The translations under genes were made by a program, and so were the position numbers. 64,000 bases of DNA, from assembly GCA_002423615.1 (NCBI GenBank), contig DIKO01000019.1, forward strand, positions 62,001 to 126,000, written 5' to 3'. The DNA comes from Desulfobacteraceae bacterium UBA5616. GTDB lineage: Bacteria; Desulfobacterota; Desulfobacteria; Desulfobacterales; UBA5616. The number at the start of each line of letters is the position of its first letter. The stretch's first letter is position 1. The notes under the pieces are model-generated. The model made no database searches. It saw nothing but the letters and a program-made list of their open reading frames with translations, and was not told the origin of the DNA. Positions 17,638 through 25,952 of this stretch are shown one piece after another.

Positions 17638-17928
17638 TCAGTAATCGTATGCGTATATCTCATACTCGGTTTCCATTCCCAGCAGTTTATCAATTTTATC
17701 CTGGATTTCAGTTCGTTCCTCACTTAAGACCCATTTCCGCCATTCCTCGGTGGACCGCCATGTACTGATGACAAGGTATTCACCGGGATAATCCACCCGC
17801 TTCAAAGTTTCCCCGGAAATATACCCGGACTGGTTCATGGTTAAGGCCCTTAACTGATTTAACAATAAATTCAGTTCTTTTTCCTTTGTTTCAGGTACCC
17901 GTCGTTTAATTAATATTTTTACCGCCAT
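17638..17928 (-). CDS. ABM-domain (antibiotic biosynthesis monooxygenase-like) protein
   Basis: A 96-residue dimeric alpha-beta barrel fold. The pattern MAVKILIKRRVPETKEKE, then SGYISGETLK, then YLVISTWRSTEEWRKW is characteristic of ABM/YgiN/HmoA-like proteins. Members include quinol monooxygenases and haem-degrading enzymes, but many have no known reaction, and none can be assigned here. An excellent AGGAGG lies before the ATG. It is the first gene of a short transcript with pyrD. Confidence 0.85.
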   Translation of the reverse strand: MAVKILIKRRVPETKEKELNLLLNQLRALTMNQSGYISGETLKRVDYPGEYLVISTWRSTEEWRKWVLSEERTEIQDKIDKLLGMETEYEIYAYDY

Positions 17929-18200
17929 TTTACCCCTCCTTTGTTAAAGTTTCGTTTCTGAATCAAACGCCGTGTTAAAGGGCAAATTGAACGCATTACA
18001 AAAACGTCGATCGAGCCTGAAAGTTCGTAACATTTCGATAAAAGACGGCTACTTACACCCCGGATGAACGGGAGAGGGGATATTCCTTAAGTCATTAAAA
18101 TTATAAAATAAGCAGGTAATTTTGTCAAAGGAAAACCTTCCCCTCCATCGAACGCCGGCCATCAATGCCGATAGAAATCCTCCAACCTGTCTGTACCGGA

Positions 18201-19496
18201 TTACCTGCCTTCGGACAGGTGATCAAATACCTTCGTTACAGCGCCAAGGGTATCATCGATATCCTTTATTCCATGAGCGCTTGAAACAAAAACCGTTTCA
18301 AATTGAGAAGGCGCGAGATAAACCCCCTGATCCAGCATCCCATGATAAAACCGTGCAAAAAGATTCAGATCCGAAGTTTTTGCTTTCTTAAAATCCGTCA
18401 CCGGTTCAGCCGTGAAAAACAATCCCAGCATGGAGCCGACCCGGTCCATGGAGACCGGAAGGGGCGATCGGGCAGCGATGGTTTTCAGCCCATTCGCCAG
18501 CCGGGCCGCCGTCGCCTCAAGATTATCATAGAATCCCGGCTGCTTAAGCTGTTTCAACGTAGCGATCCCGGCGGCCATGGCCAGTGGGTTTCCGGAAAGC
18601 GTACCGGCCTGATATACCGGACCCTGGGGAGCAACGTGTCCCATGATATCCCTCCTCCCGCCATAGGCACCCACCGGCATCCCCCCACCGATGACCTTGG
18701 CCAGGCAGGTGATATCCGGCGTAATGCCGTAGAGGGACTGGGCGCCGCCATAAGCGACCCGGAAACCCGTCATCACTTCATCGAGAATCAAAAGGGTTCC
18801 GGTTTTCCGTGTTACCGTTCTCAAGGTTTCCAAAAATCCCTCGACGGGTTTCACAAGGCCCATATTCCCCGCAACCGGCTCCACAATGACACAGGCGATA
18901 TTTTTCCCGTTTTCCATCATGAAATTTTCAAACGCAGTTGCATCATTATACGGCAGGGATGTGGTGTGTCTGACAAAATCCCGCGGCACGCCCGGGCTTC
19001 CGGGAATACCCAGCGTGGCGATGCCTGACCCGGCTTCAACCAGAAGGGAATCGGCATGTCCGTGATAGCATCCATCAAATTTGACGACCCCGTCCCTTCC
19101 GGTAAACCCCCTCGCCAGACGAATGGCGCTCATCACGGCTTCGGTTCCCGAATTGACCATCCGCACCATTTCCATGGAATCAACGGCATCCAGAATCAGT
19201 TCGGCGAGTTCGATTTCAAGTTCCGTGGGTGCGCCGAAACTCGTGCCCTTTTCCATGGCCCGGCGAACCGCTTCCAAAACAAGGGGGTTTCCATGCCCCA
19301 GGATCATGGGTCCCCAGGACCCCACGTAATCGATAAAACTGTTGCCGTCGACATCAAATATCCTGCAACCCCGGGCATGGTCGATAAATACAGGTTCCAT
19401 CCCGACGGCTTTACAGGCCCGAACCGGGCTGTTCACCCCGCCGGGAATTAATTTCAGGGCCTTCTCGTACATCCGGTGGGAATTTTCACTTTTCAT
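18201..19496 (-). CDS. hemL: Glutamate-1-semialdehyde 2,1-aminomutase
   Basis: PLP enzyme making 5-aminolevulinate in the C5 haem/cobalamin/sirohaem pathway. The protein is about 431 residues, a normal length. IPGGVNSPVRA near the start, FDGCYHGHADSLLV, LDEVMTGFRVAYGGAQ and the PLP-lysine motif LAKVIGGGMPVGAYGG are diagnostic. Two ATGs are available. AAAGAAAGG lies one base from the first (19502) but seven bases from the second (19496), so 19496 is preferred. It appears monocistronic. Confidence 0.95.
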   Translation of the reverse strand: MKSENSHRMYEKALKLIPGGVNSPVRACKAVGMEPVFIDHARGCRIFDVDGNSFIDYVGSWGPMILGHGNPLVLEAVRRAMEKGTSFGAPTELEIELAELILDAVDSMEMVRMVNSGTEAVMSAIRLARGFTGRDGVVKFDGCYHGHADSLLVEAGSGIATLGIPGSPGVPRDFVRHTTSLPYNDATAFENFMMENGKNIACVIVEPVAGNMGLVKPVEGFLETLRTVTRKTGTLLILDEVMTGFRVAYGGAQSLYGITPDITCLAKVIGGGMPVGAYGGRRDIMGHVAPQGPVYQAGTLSGNPLAMAAGIATLKQLKQPGFYDNLEATAARLANGLKTIAARSPLPVSMDRVGSMLGLFFTAEPVTDFKKAKTSDLNLFARFYHGMLDQGVYLAPSQFETVFVSSAHGIKDIDDTLGAVTKVFDHLSEGR

Positions 19497-19703
19497 TGAC
19501 ATACCTTTCTTTGAATATTTCGGAGGATTTGCTTTAAAAAAATTTTTAATTTATCAATTTTGCCTGAAAATCACAAGGAAACGTTAACGTGGATTTTCTC
19601 AAAGTAATGAATTGACAATTTATCAGGCGGAACCTTATAAGGAGGCCTGTGTTGGATTCCAAAAGATAAAGGCAAGGAGAAAGCACCAGATTACGGAGCA
19701 GGA

Positions 19704-20450
19704 ATGATCGATCTAAAAACGCCCTTAACCCGGATCACCCGGGGATTTTTGAAACTGTTTCATATCCTGAATACACGTTCCGACTTGATAGAGGTCAAAA
19801 TTTTGTTGATCGGGCTGTCCCTGACCGCCTTGGCCGGCGCCTACCTCGCCTATCTTCTTTTTACCGATCCCGCTTTATCCAGGACCCTCTTTTCAACTGC
19901 GGTCATTCACATCGTTGGAGGGCGGGCACTTGGTATCGCTACCTGCCTGGCGGCCGACATTTCCGCTTCTTCTACAATTTTCTACAATTTTTTTCTTGAA
20001 ATCGTCATTGTGTTATTGGCTTACGGCTTAGTGGTGCTGGTGATGCGGAACATCATCGAGCCCAGATTATTCCACTCCGCCGTCCGGCAGGCGGAACTGG
20101 CAGCCCAGAAGGAAAAAACCCGGATTAAAAAATTCGGCGCCGTAGGTCTGTTTCTGTTCGTGATGTTTCCGTTTTTCATGACCGGGCCGGTGATCGGCTC
20201 AATTATCGGCTACCTGCTCAATTACAGGGCAATTCATAATTTTTTTATTGTATTTACCGGGACATTAAGTTCAATTATCATTTACACCCTCACCGGTGAT
20301 CAGATTTTAAAATTTATCGACCCATACATCGAAATCGATATGGTGAAAAAATGGGGGTCCATCATCATCGGACTCCTGATTATAACTTTCCTGATCTATC
20401 ACCTGAAAACGGTAAAAGAATTTCTTTACGGCAAGAACGATGAAAAATAA
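19704..20450 (+). CDS. Small multi-drug export family membrane protein
   Basis: A 248-residue polytopic membrane protein with about six hydrophobic segments. The central part (KFGAVGLFLFVMFPFFMTG, then PVIGSIIGYLL) resembles the small multidrug export protein family (PF06695, COG2426), whose transport substrates are unproven. An amphipathic KEKTRIKK linker precedes this half. It ends 14 bases before the PBP1B gene, and co-transcription with a cell-wall gene is likely. Confidence 0.75.
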   Translation: MIDLKTPLTRITRGFLKLFHILNTRSDLIEVKILLIGLSLTALAGAYLAYLLFTDPALSRTLFSTAVIHIVGGRALGIATCLAADISASSTIFYNFFLEIVIVLLAYGLVVLVMRNIIEPRLFHSAVRQAELAAQKEKTRIKKFGAVGLFLFVMFPFFMTGPVIGSIIGYLLNYRAIHNFFIVFTGTLSSIIIYTLTGDQILKFIDPYIEIDMVKKWGSIIIGLLIITFLIYHLKTVKEFLYGKNDEK

Positions 20451-20464
20451 GAACCGCTGTTTAA

Positions 20465-22816
20465 ATGTTTTTTAAACAGACGGATGCAGGGATAGCTGAT
20501 AAAGTGCTGGTTCGTAAATTTCGATATCTCATACCGGGGGTGCTGGCGGTTGTTTTGGCAGGGGTTGCAGCCATTGCCGTTTACACCATTTATATGGCCA
20601 AACAGATCGATGCCCGATTTTCCTCCCACCGATGGAATATTCCCTCAACGGTTTATTCCGACACCACCCTGCTGTTTCCGGGTCAGTTCCTGAATCTGGA
20701 ACTTTTCAAGAAAAAAATAAATCGGCTGGGATACCGGAGAGTATCTCACCCGCCCCTCCAAAAAGGTGAAATGCGGATTTCTCCGGATCGGATTGAAATT
20801 TATCTTCACGATTTCAAGGCGTCGTTTTTTGACGCCAAGGGTTATCCTGTAAGCATAAACCTTGACCGCAACAGGATCTTATCCCTGACCCGCACGGAAA
20901 ATGGCCGGGACCTTCCCCTGGTGGAACTCGAACCCGAAGAGTTGATGATGTTTTTCGGAAAGGCCAGAGAACGAAGGCTTGTGGTCCCGTTGAAAGAGGT
21001 CCCGGTCCATTTGGTTCATGCCGTTCTGGCGGCCGAAGATAACCGGTTTTACAGCCACCACGGCGTGGATTTCCGGGGCATAACCCGGGCGCTTTGGACA
21101 AACCTGCGAAAACTGGCCATTCTTCAGGGCGGATCGACCCTCACCCAGCAACTGGCCAAGAATTATTTTTTAACTCCGGAGCGCACCCTTAAACGTAAAT
21201 TCAATGAACTGTTCATTGCCCTGATCCTTGAATTTTCTTACGAAAAAGACGAGATCCTGGAAATCTATCTCAACGAAATCTATTGGGGGCAAAAAGGATC
21301 GGTTTCCATTAACGGTGTGGGAGAAGCGGCCAGGTTTTATTTCGACAAGCCCGTCACTGATCTTACCGTCCCGGAATCCGCTACGCTTGCAGCCCTCATC
21401 AAAGCCCCCAACCATTATTCACCATATGTCGACATTACCCGGTGTTTGAAACGGCGCAATGATGTTTTGGAAAAAATGTATGATAACGGCTGGATAGACG
21501 AGAACACCTTGAGAAACGCACTTCCCCAGCCCGTAAAACCGGCGGGCTACAGCGGATACAACCGCCAGGCCCCTTATTTTATCGATTATGTCGCCCGTCA
21601 GCTCGCCGACCTTTATCCTCCGGACATCCTGAGCAGTTTAGGCCTTTCCATGCACACCACGCTGGACACCCAGGTCCAGGAGGCTGCTGAAATTGCCCTG
21701 GAAAAAGGTCTCTTAAGTCTGGAATCCGCTAACCCCCGGTTGAAAAGGGATGACCCTGATAAAAAACTTCAGGGAGCCGTTATTGTCATGCAGCCGAAGA
21801 CCGGGTATATCCTGGCCATGGTGGGAGGCCGGAGTTACAACGCCAGCCAGTTCAACAGGGCCACCCAGGCCAAACGTCAGCCCGGAAGCGCCTTCAAGCC
21901 CTTTGTCTACCTGAAAGGTCTGGACAGGTTCACGCCGGTGTCCCGGCTTGATAACACACCCCGGGATTTTACGGTGGACGGGAGAGCCTGGCGGCCAAAA
22001 AATTTTTCAAACCATGCCCCGGCCACGGTAAGTTTTCGCGATGCGCTGGCTGGTTCACAAAATGTTGCCACAGTTCAAATCGCCATGGAAACAGGACTTT
22101 CGAAAATTGTTCAAACCGGTTCGGAATTTAACTTTTCGACCGCTCTTGCGCCTTATCCGTCTATGGCCTTAGGGGCCTTCGAAGTCATTCCCCTGGAGCT
22201 GGCAAGGGCATATTGCGTATTCGCCGCCGATGGATTCCAGCCTTTTCCGCTTTCTTTGAAGGAAGTTGAAAGCGAAAGCGGGCAGATTCTGCAGCAGCGT
22301 CATGCCACCATACGTCGGTTGATCGGTCCTGATAAAGCTTATATGATAAACGATCTCTTGAAGAGCGTGGTCGAAAAAGGAACGGCCGGTTCTCTCAAAC
22401 ACAGGGGAATCCATTGGCCGGTTGCCGGCAAAACCGGGACCACCAATGATTCCAAAGACGCCTGGTTCATAGGATATACCCCGGACATTCTGGCGCTGGT
22501 ATGGGTGGGGTTTGATGACGGCGATTCACTGAATGCCACCGGGGCAAAAGCGGCATTGCCCATCTGGGCTGATCTGATGAAAGCCATCCCCCAGTATACA
22601 TCGGGGGAATGGTTTCAAACCCCTTCGGGTGTTGTCCGGCGAACGGTATGCGCCGAAAGCGGCAAGATAGCCGTTTTCGGCCGTTGCCCTCACCCCGTGG
22701 TTGAAGTTTTCCTGGAACGTCAGGTCCCGATGACCCAGTGCCCCATTCACCCGCGGCTGAATTTTTTTGAAGAGATTTGGAAAGGAATCATTAATTTTGA
22801 CCCGTTGCATCCTTAA
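20465..22816 (+). CDS. mrcB: Bifunctional penicillin-binding protein 1B
   Basis: Class A PBP that polymerises and cross-links peptidoglycan. It has 783 residues. A transmembrane segment lies at about 24-46, and a UB2H-like domain (RRVSHPPLQKGEMR region) marks the 1B type. The GT51 glycosyltransferase has AAEDNRFYSHHGVDFRG and GGSTLTQQLAKN. The transpeptidase has SxxK in QPGSAFKP (S475, K478), SxN in SQN and KTGT at about 656. The N-terminal cytosolic tail is short. It overlaps the downstream lipoprotein gene. Confidence 0.95.
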   Translation: MFFKQTDAGIADKVLVRKFRYLIPGVLAVVLAGVAAIAVYTIYMAKQIDARFSSHRWNIPSTVYSDTTLLFPGQFLNLELFKKKINRLGYRRVSHPPLQKGEMRISPDRIEIYLHDFKASFFDAKGYPVSINLDRNRILSLTRTENGRDLPLVELEPEELMMFFGKARERRLVVPLKEVPVHLVHAVLAAEDNRFYSHHGVDFRGITRALWTNLRKLAILQGGSTLTQQLAKNYFLTPERTLKRKFNELFIALILEFSYEKDEILEIYLNEIYWGQKGSVSINGVGEAARFYFDKPVTDLTVPESATLAALIKAPNHYSPYVDITRCLKRRNDVLEKMYDNGWIDENTLRNALPQPVKPAGYSGYNRQAPYFIDYVARQLADLYPPDILSSLGLSMHTTLDTQVQEAAEIALEKGLLSLESANPRLKRDDPDKKLQGAVIVMQPKTGYILAMVGGRSYNASQFNRATQAKRQPGSAFKPFVYLKGLDRFTPVSRLDNTPRDFTVDGRAWRPKNFSNHAPATVSFRDALAGSQNVATVQIAMETGLSKIVQTGSEFNFSTALAPYPSMALGAFEVIPLELARAYCVFAADGFQPFPLSLKEVESESGQILQQRHATIRRLIGPDKAYMINDLLKSVVEKGTAGSLKHRGIHWPVAGKTGTTNDSKDAWFIGYTPDILALVWVGFDDGDSLNATGAKAALPIWADLMKAIPQYTSGEWFQTPSGVVRRTVCAESGKIAVFGRCPHPVVEVFLERQVPMTQCPIHPRLNFFEEIWKGIINFDPLHP

Positions 22817-23315
22817 ATGGATTGGATTGTCCTTGATTTTGCTGATCGGTTCCGGCTGTGCCGGCACCAGCGTTATGCAACCTGCCCCGGTTCCCGATAA
22901 ACCGGCTCCGGCCGTCAAATCCCGGCCGATCATCAAACCCAAAACCCGCGTGCCGGACACCGCAAAACCCGGGCCCTACCAGCTCGAAACACCATTGCCC
23001 GAAAGCCCCCGGAAAACCGACCGGCCCAAACCCAAGCCGACTCCGCAGCTTATCGCCAGCCTGACCCTTGTGGACCAGGCCCGGGTTCTGATCGATTCAA
23101 ACCGGCCCGACGATGCCATCCGTCTTCTGGAAAGGGCCGTGAATTTACATCCTCAGAATGGTCAGACCTATTATTACCTGGCCGAAGCCTGGCTGAAAAA
23201 AGGCGATATCCTTCAGGCCGGGGAGTTTCACCGTCTGGCCGGTGTGTATCTTAAATATGACGGCGACTGGTCATCCCAGTTAAAGCTTCAGGAACAGAAA
23301 ATAAAGGATTTTTGA
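22797..23315 (+). CDS. TPR-containing lipoprotein
   Basis: A likely outer-membrane lipoprotein of about 172 residues. The lipobox LIGSGC follows a hydrophobic stretch (GLSLILLIGSG), then a long Pro/Lys-rich linker of about 70 residues, then a short TPR-like helical unit (PDDAIRLLERAVNLHPQNGQ, YYYLAEAWLKKGDILQAG). The TTG at 22797, ten bases after AAAGGA, is favoured; a TTG at 22767 has no ribosome site. It overlaps the end of the PBP1B gene by 20 bases. The arrangement and lipoprotein character suggest a partner of PBP1B, comparable in position to LpoB, but there is no recognised LpoB homology. Confidence 0.75.
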   Translation: MTRCILKWIGLSLILLIGSGCAGTSVMQPAPVPDKPAPAVKSRPIIKPKTRVPDTAKPGPYQLETPLPESPRKTDRPKPKPTPQLIASLTLVDQARVLIDSNRPDDAIRLLERAVNLHPQNGQTYYYLAEAWLKKGDILQAGEFHRLAGVYLKYDGDWSSQLKLQEQKIKDF

Positions 23316-23318
23316 ATC

Positions 23319-24749
23319 ATGACTGCCTGCAATTCACATCTGAATGATCAAAACCTGATATCCCGGATCAACAGCCTTTTTAATCCGGAATCCATTGCCG
23401 TTGTGGGCGTGCCCAGAGGAATGAAAATGGGAAGGCTTTTTCTGACCGCCCTTATCGATCAGCATTATCCAGGCAAAATTTATCCCGTCAACCCATTGAC
23501 TGAGGAAATCGACGGCCTGAAAACCTACCCCTCCGTATCGGCCATTCCCGGAACCATTGATCTGGCAATCATTCTGGTTCCCCATGACCAGACCCTGCCG
23601 GTTATCCGGGACTGCATCCAAAAAAATGTAAAGGGAGCGGTTTTATTCACCGCAGGGTACAAGGAAACCGGAACCGACGAGGGAAATTCCCTCGAACAGG
23701 AACTGGTCCGCATTGCCCGGTCCTCCGGGATGCGGCTCATCGGTCCCAACTGCATGGGGTTGTATTCTCCGAAATCCGGACTCTCTTTCTTTCCCGAACT
23801 TTCCAGAACCCCGGGGACCGTGGGCATTATTTCCCACAGCGGGTCCCTGGCAAACATCCTGGGGAGAATGGGCGGAAAAAGGGGGCTCCGGTTCAGCAAG
23901 GCCGTCAGTCTGGGAAATGAGTGCGATCTCACCGGCACGGATTTTCTGGGTTACCTCGGATGGGACCCGGACACCCGGGTCATTGGAACTTACCTGGAAA
24001 ATATTCGGGACGGCAAAGCCTTTCTACAAACCCTGTTGGCGGTGTCCCAGAAAAAGCCCGTTATTCTATGGAAGGCCGGCATGACCCCGGAAGGCGCACG
24101 CGCTGCGGCATCTCACACCGGCGCGCTGGCCGGCAGAAAAGAAATATGGGAGGCGGTGATCCGGCAGGGAGGGGGCATCGAGGCCATCGGTTTTGAGGAC
24201 TGGGTGGATACCCTGATGGCCTTTTCATATTTTCCTGAAAAGCTGGGAAAGCGGATGGCCATCATCTCCGGCCCCGGGGGTTTTGCGGTGGCTGCGGCGG
24301 AAGCCTGCGGCATGGCCGGATTGGGAATGGCCGATCTCTCTGTCCAAACCATATCGGAACTGGAAAACGCCATCGCCCGGACCGGCACCAGCGTTCGAAA
24401 TCCCATCGATATCGGGCTTTCAGGGGCCATGGACCGGGATACGGTTTTCCATGCAGCCAAAGCCTCGGCATCGGATGGAAACGTAGACGCCGTTCTGGTC
24501 GTGGGCACGGGCATGACGCCTGCGGACAACCGGATTTTTGCGGAAACCTTTGGAAAATTGCAACAGGAATACGGCAAACCCTTCATCCCGGTCGCCATGC
24601 CGGGTTTTGACGAAGCGGACAATACGGCTTTTTTCGAAGCCGGTCTTACGGTTTTTTCAAGCGTGGAGAGAGCCATGAAAGGATACGGCCGTGTGTGGCG
24701 GTATCAGGAATGGAAAAGGCGTTTTTGGGAACCGGGCGGGTTAGAGTGA
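23319..24749 (+). CDS. Acyl-CoA synthetase (NDP-forming) alpha chain / CoA-binding protein
   Basis: A 476-residue protein with an N-terminal CoA-binding Rossmann domain (NPESIAVVGVPRGMKMG), a succinyl-CoA-ligase-like domain containing the phospho-histidine loop AAASHTGALAG, and a third domain (GPGGFAVAAAEACGMAG). It matches the alpha half of ADP-forming acyl-CoA synthetases, which make ATP from acyl-CoA. The ATP-grasp beta subunit is neither fused nor adjacent, so it must be encoded elsewhere, or the protein does something else. The gene begins three bases after the lipoprotein stop. Confidence 0.85.
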   Translation: MTACNSHLNDQNLISRINSLFNPESIAVVGVPRGMKMGRLFLTALIDQHYPGKIYPVNPLTEEIDGLKTYPSVSAIPGTIDLAIILVPHDQTLPVIRDCIQKNVKGAVLFTAGYKETGTDEGNSLEQELVRIARSSGMRLIGPNCMGLYSPKSGLSFFPELSRTPGTVGIISHSGSLANILGRMGGKRGLRFSKAVSLGNECDLTGTDFLGYLGWDPDTRVIGTYLENIRDGKAFLQTLLAVSQKKPVILWKAGMTPEGARAAASHTGALAGRKEIWEAVIRQGGGIEAIGFEDWVDTLMAFSYFPEKLGKRMAIISGPGGFAVAAAEACGMAGLGMADLSVQTISELENAIARTGTSVRNPIDIGLSGAMDRDTVFHAAKASASDGNVDAVLVVGTGMTPADNRIFAETFGKLQQEYGKPFIPVAMPGFDEADNTAFFEAGLTVFSSVERAMKGYGRVWRYQEWKRRFWEPGGLE

Positions 24750-24826
24750 TGGTCCGATGCAATCCCTTTGCGGTAATAAAATTTCCTTGTGTTCCACGGA
24801 TAATATTTTATAAAAGTGCTTTAGAC

Positions 24827-25766
24827 ATGGATTATCAAAATTTATCCAAAAAAGAACTGATCAGTGAAAATGAGACGCTGCATTTTCAGCTCAACGAGGT
24901 GGAGGAAAAATACAAACTTTTTGCTGATAATGTATCCGACGTCATCTGGATTTTTGATTTCAATGAAGATCGATTTCACTACATCAGCCCTTTCATTCGA
25001 TCTCTTCTCGGGTATACGGGCGAAGAGGCGTTACATCTCAAATGGGAAGATATTGTCGTCCCCGAAGAGCAGGAAAAGTTCAGACATTTCGTAACCGACA
25101 TCCTTTCCAGGATAAAAAGAAAAAAAATCGACCGGGACGAGGCCTTCAATCTGGAGGTGAACCAGTATCATAAAAACGGCTCGACCGTTTGGGTGGAATT
25201 AAAGGCCAGTTTTTTATTCAAAAACGACGGGAAGCCCTATCTGATACTGGGCGTCAGCCGCGATATCTCCGACCGGAAAATGGCCGAAGAAAAACTCCGC
25301 AAAGCATATGCGGAACTGGAAAACATGGTGGAACAGCGGACGGCGCATTTATACGAGGCCAATATCGCCTTGAAAGTCCTCCTCGAAAAACGCGATAAAG
25401 ACAAATCCGAACTTGAAGAAAAAGTGGGGCTGAATTTAAGGGACCTGGTTTTGCCCAACCTGGAAAAACTTAAAAAATTGTGAACGAAAAAACAACAGCA
25501 GGCGTATCTGAATATTCTTGAAGAAAACATCAAGGATATTATCTCGCCTTTGATCCGAAGCCTGTCCATGAAATACCTGAAATTTTCCCCGAGCGAAATT
25601 CAGGTGGGTCAATCTCATCAGCAAGGGAAAGAGCAACAAGGAAATTTCGGAATTAATGCATATTTCTCTGAGGACAGTGGAATTCCACCGGCGCAATATC
25701 CGGCAGAAGCTCGGGATTAAAAACAAAAAAATCAATCTGCGGACCTACCTCTCCTCCATCCGGTAG
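24827..25766 (+). pseudogene. PAS-LuxR transcriptional regulator, broken by a stop codon and a frameshift
   Basis: The first 219 codons encode a PAS domain (KLFADNVSDVIWIFDFNEDRF, read in two pieces, to LGVSRDISDRKMAEEKL) followed by a coiled coil. An in-frame TGA at 25481-25483 interrupts it. The same frame then continues with family-like sequence (AYLNILEENIKDIISP, KYLKFSPSEIQV) to about 25610. One extra base in GTGGGTC then shifts the frame. In the next frame a full LuxR-type helix-turn-helix follows (SNKEISELMHISLRTVEFHR, RNIRQKLGIKNKKINLRTYL), ending with TAG at 25764. The pieces together make one intact PAS-HTH regulator of a type frequent in Desulfobacterales. Two lesions argue for true decay. 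Confidence 0.85.
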
Positions 25767-25808
25767 GTCAGGCGGTCCATTGACCGCTCATCCGATTATT
25801 AATTGGTA

Positions 25809-25837
25809 TTGACTTATATTTTCTAAAAATTTAAATA
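25809..25837 (+). promoter_or_regulatory. Candidate sigma-70 promoter of the TPR-sigma-54 activator
   Basis: TTGACT (25809-25814), a 17-base spacer and TAAATA (25832-25837) sit in an AT-rich stretch about 115 bases before the regulator ATG. The match is reasonable, but there is no other support. Confidence 0.42.
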
Positions 25838-25952
25838 AGGCCATGTAAAGCAGACGAAATTTCATTTTTTCGGGTTAATATCTCAATGACGGGTCCTTTA
25901 AACGTCCTCTTCAAAAGTATTTGGTCCGGCAAAAACATTCCAGCGAGGTGTA

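Noticed and set aside
25481..25483. TGA in the PAS-LuxR gene read as selenocysteine
   Set aside because: Selenoproteins are common in sulfate reducers, but there is no redox context at this residue, no evident SECIS hairpin, and a separate frameshift follows downstream. A pseudogene explains both.
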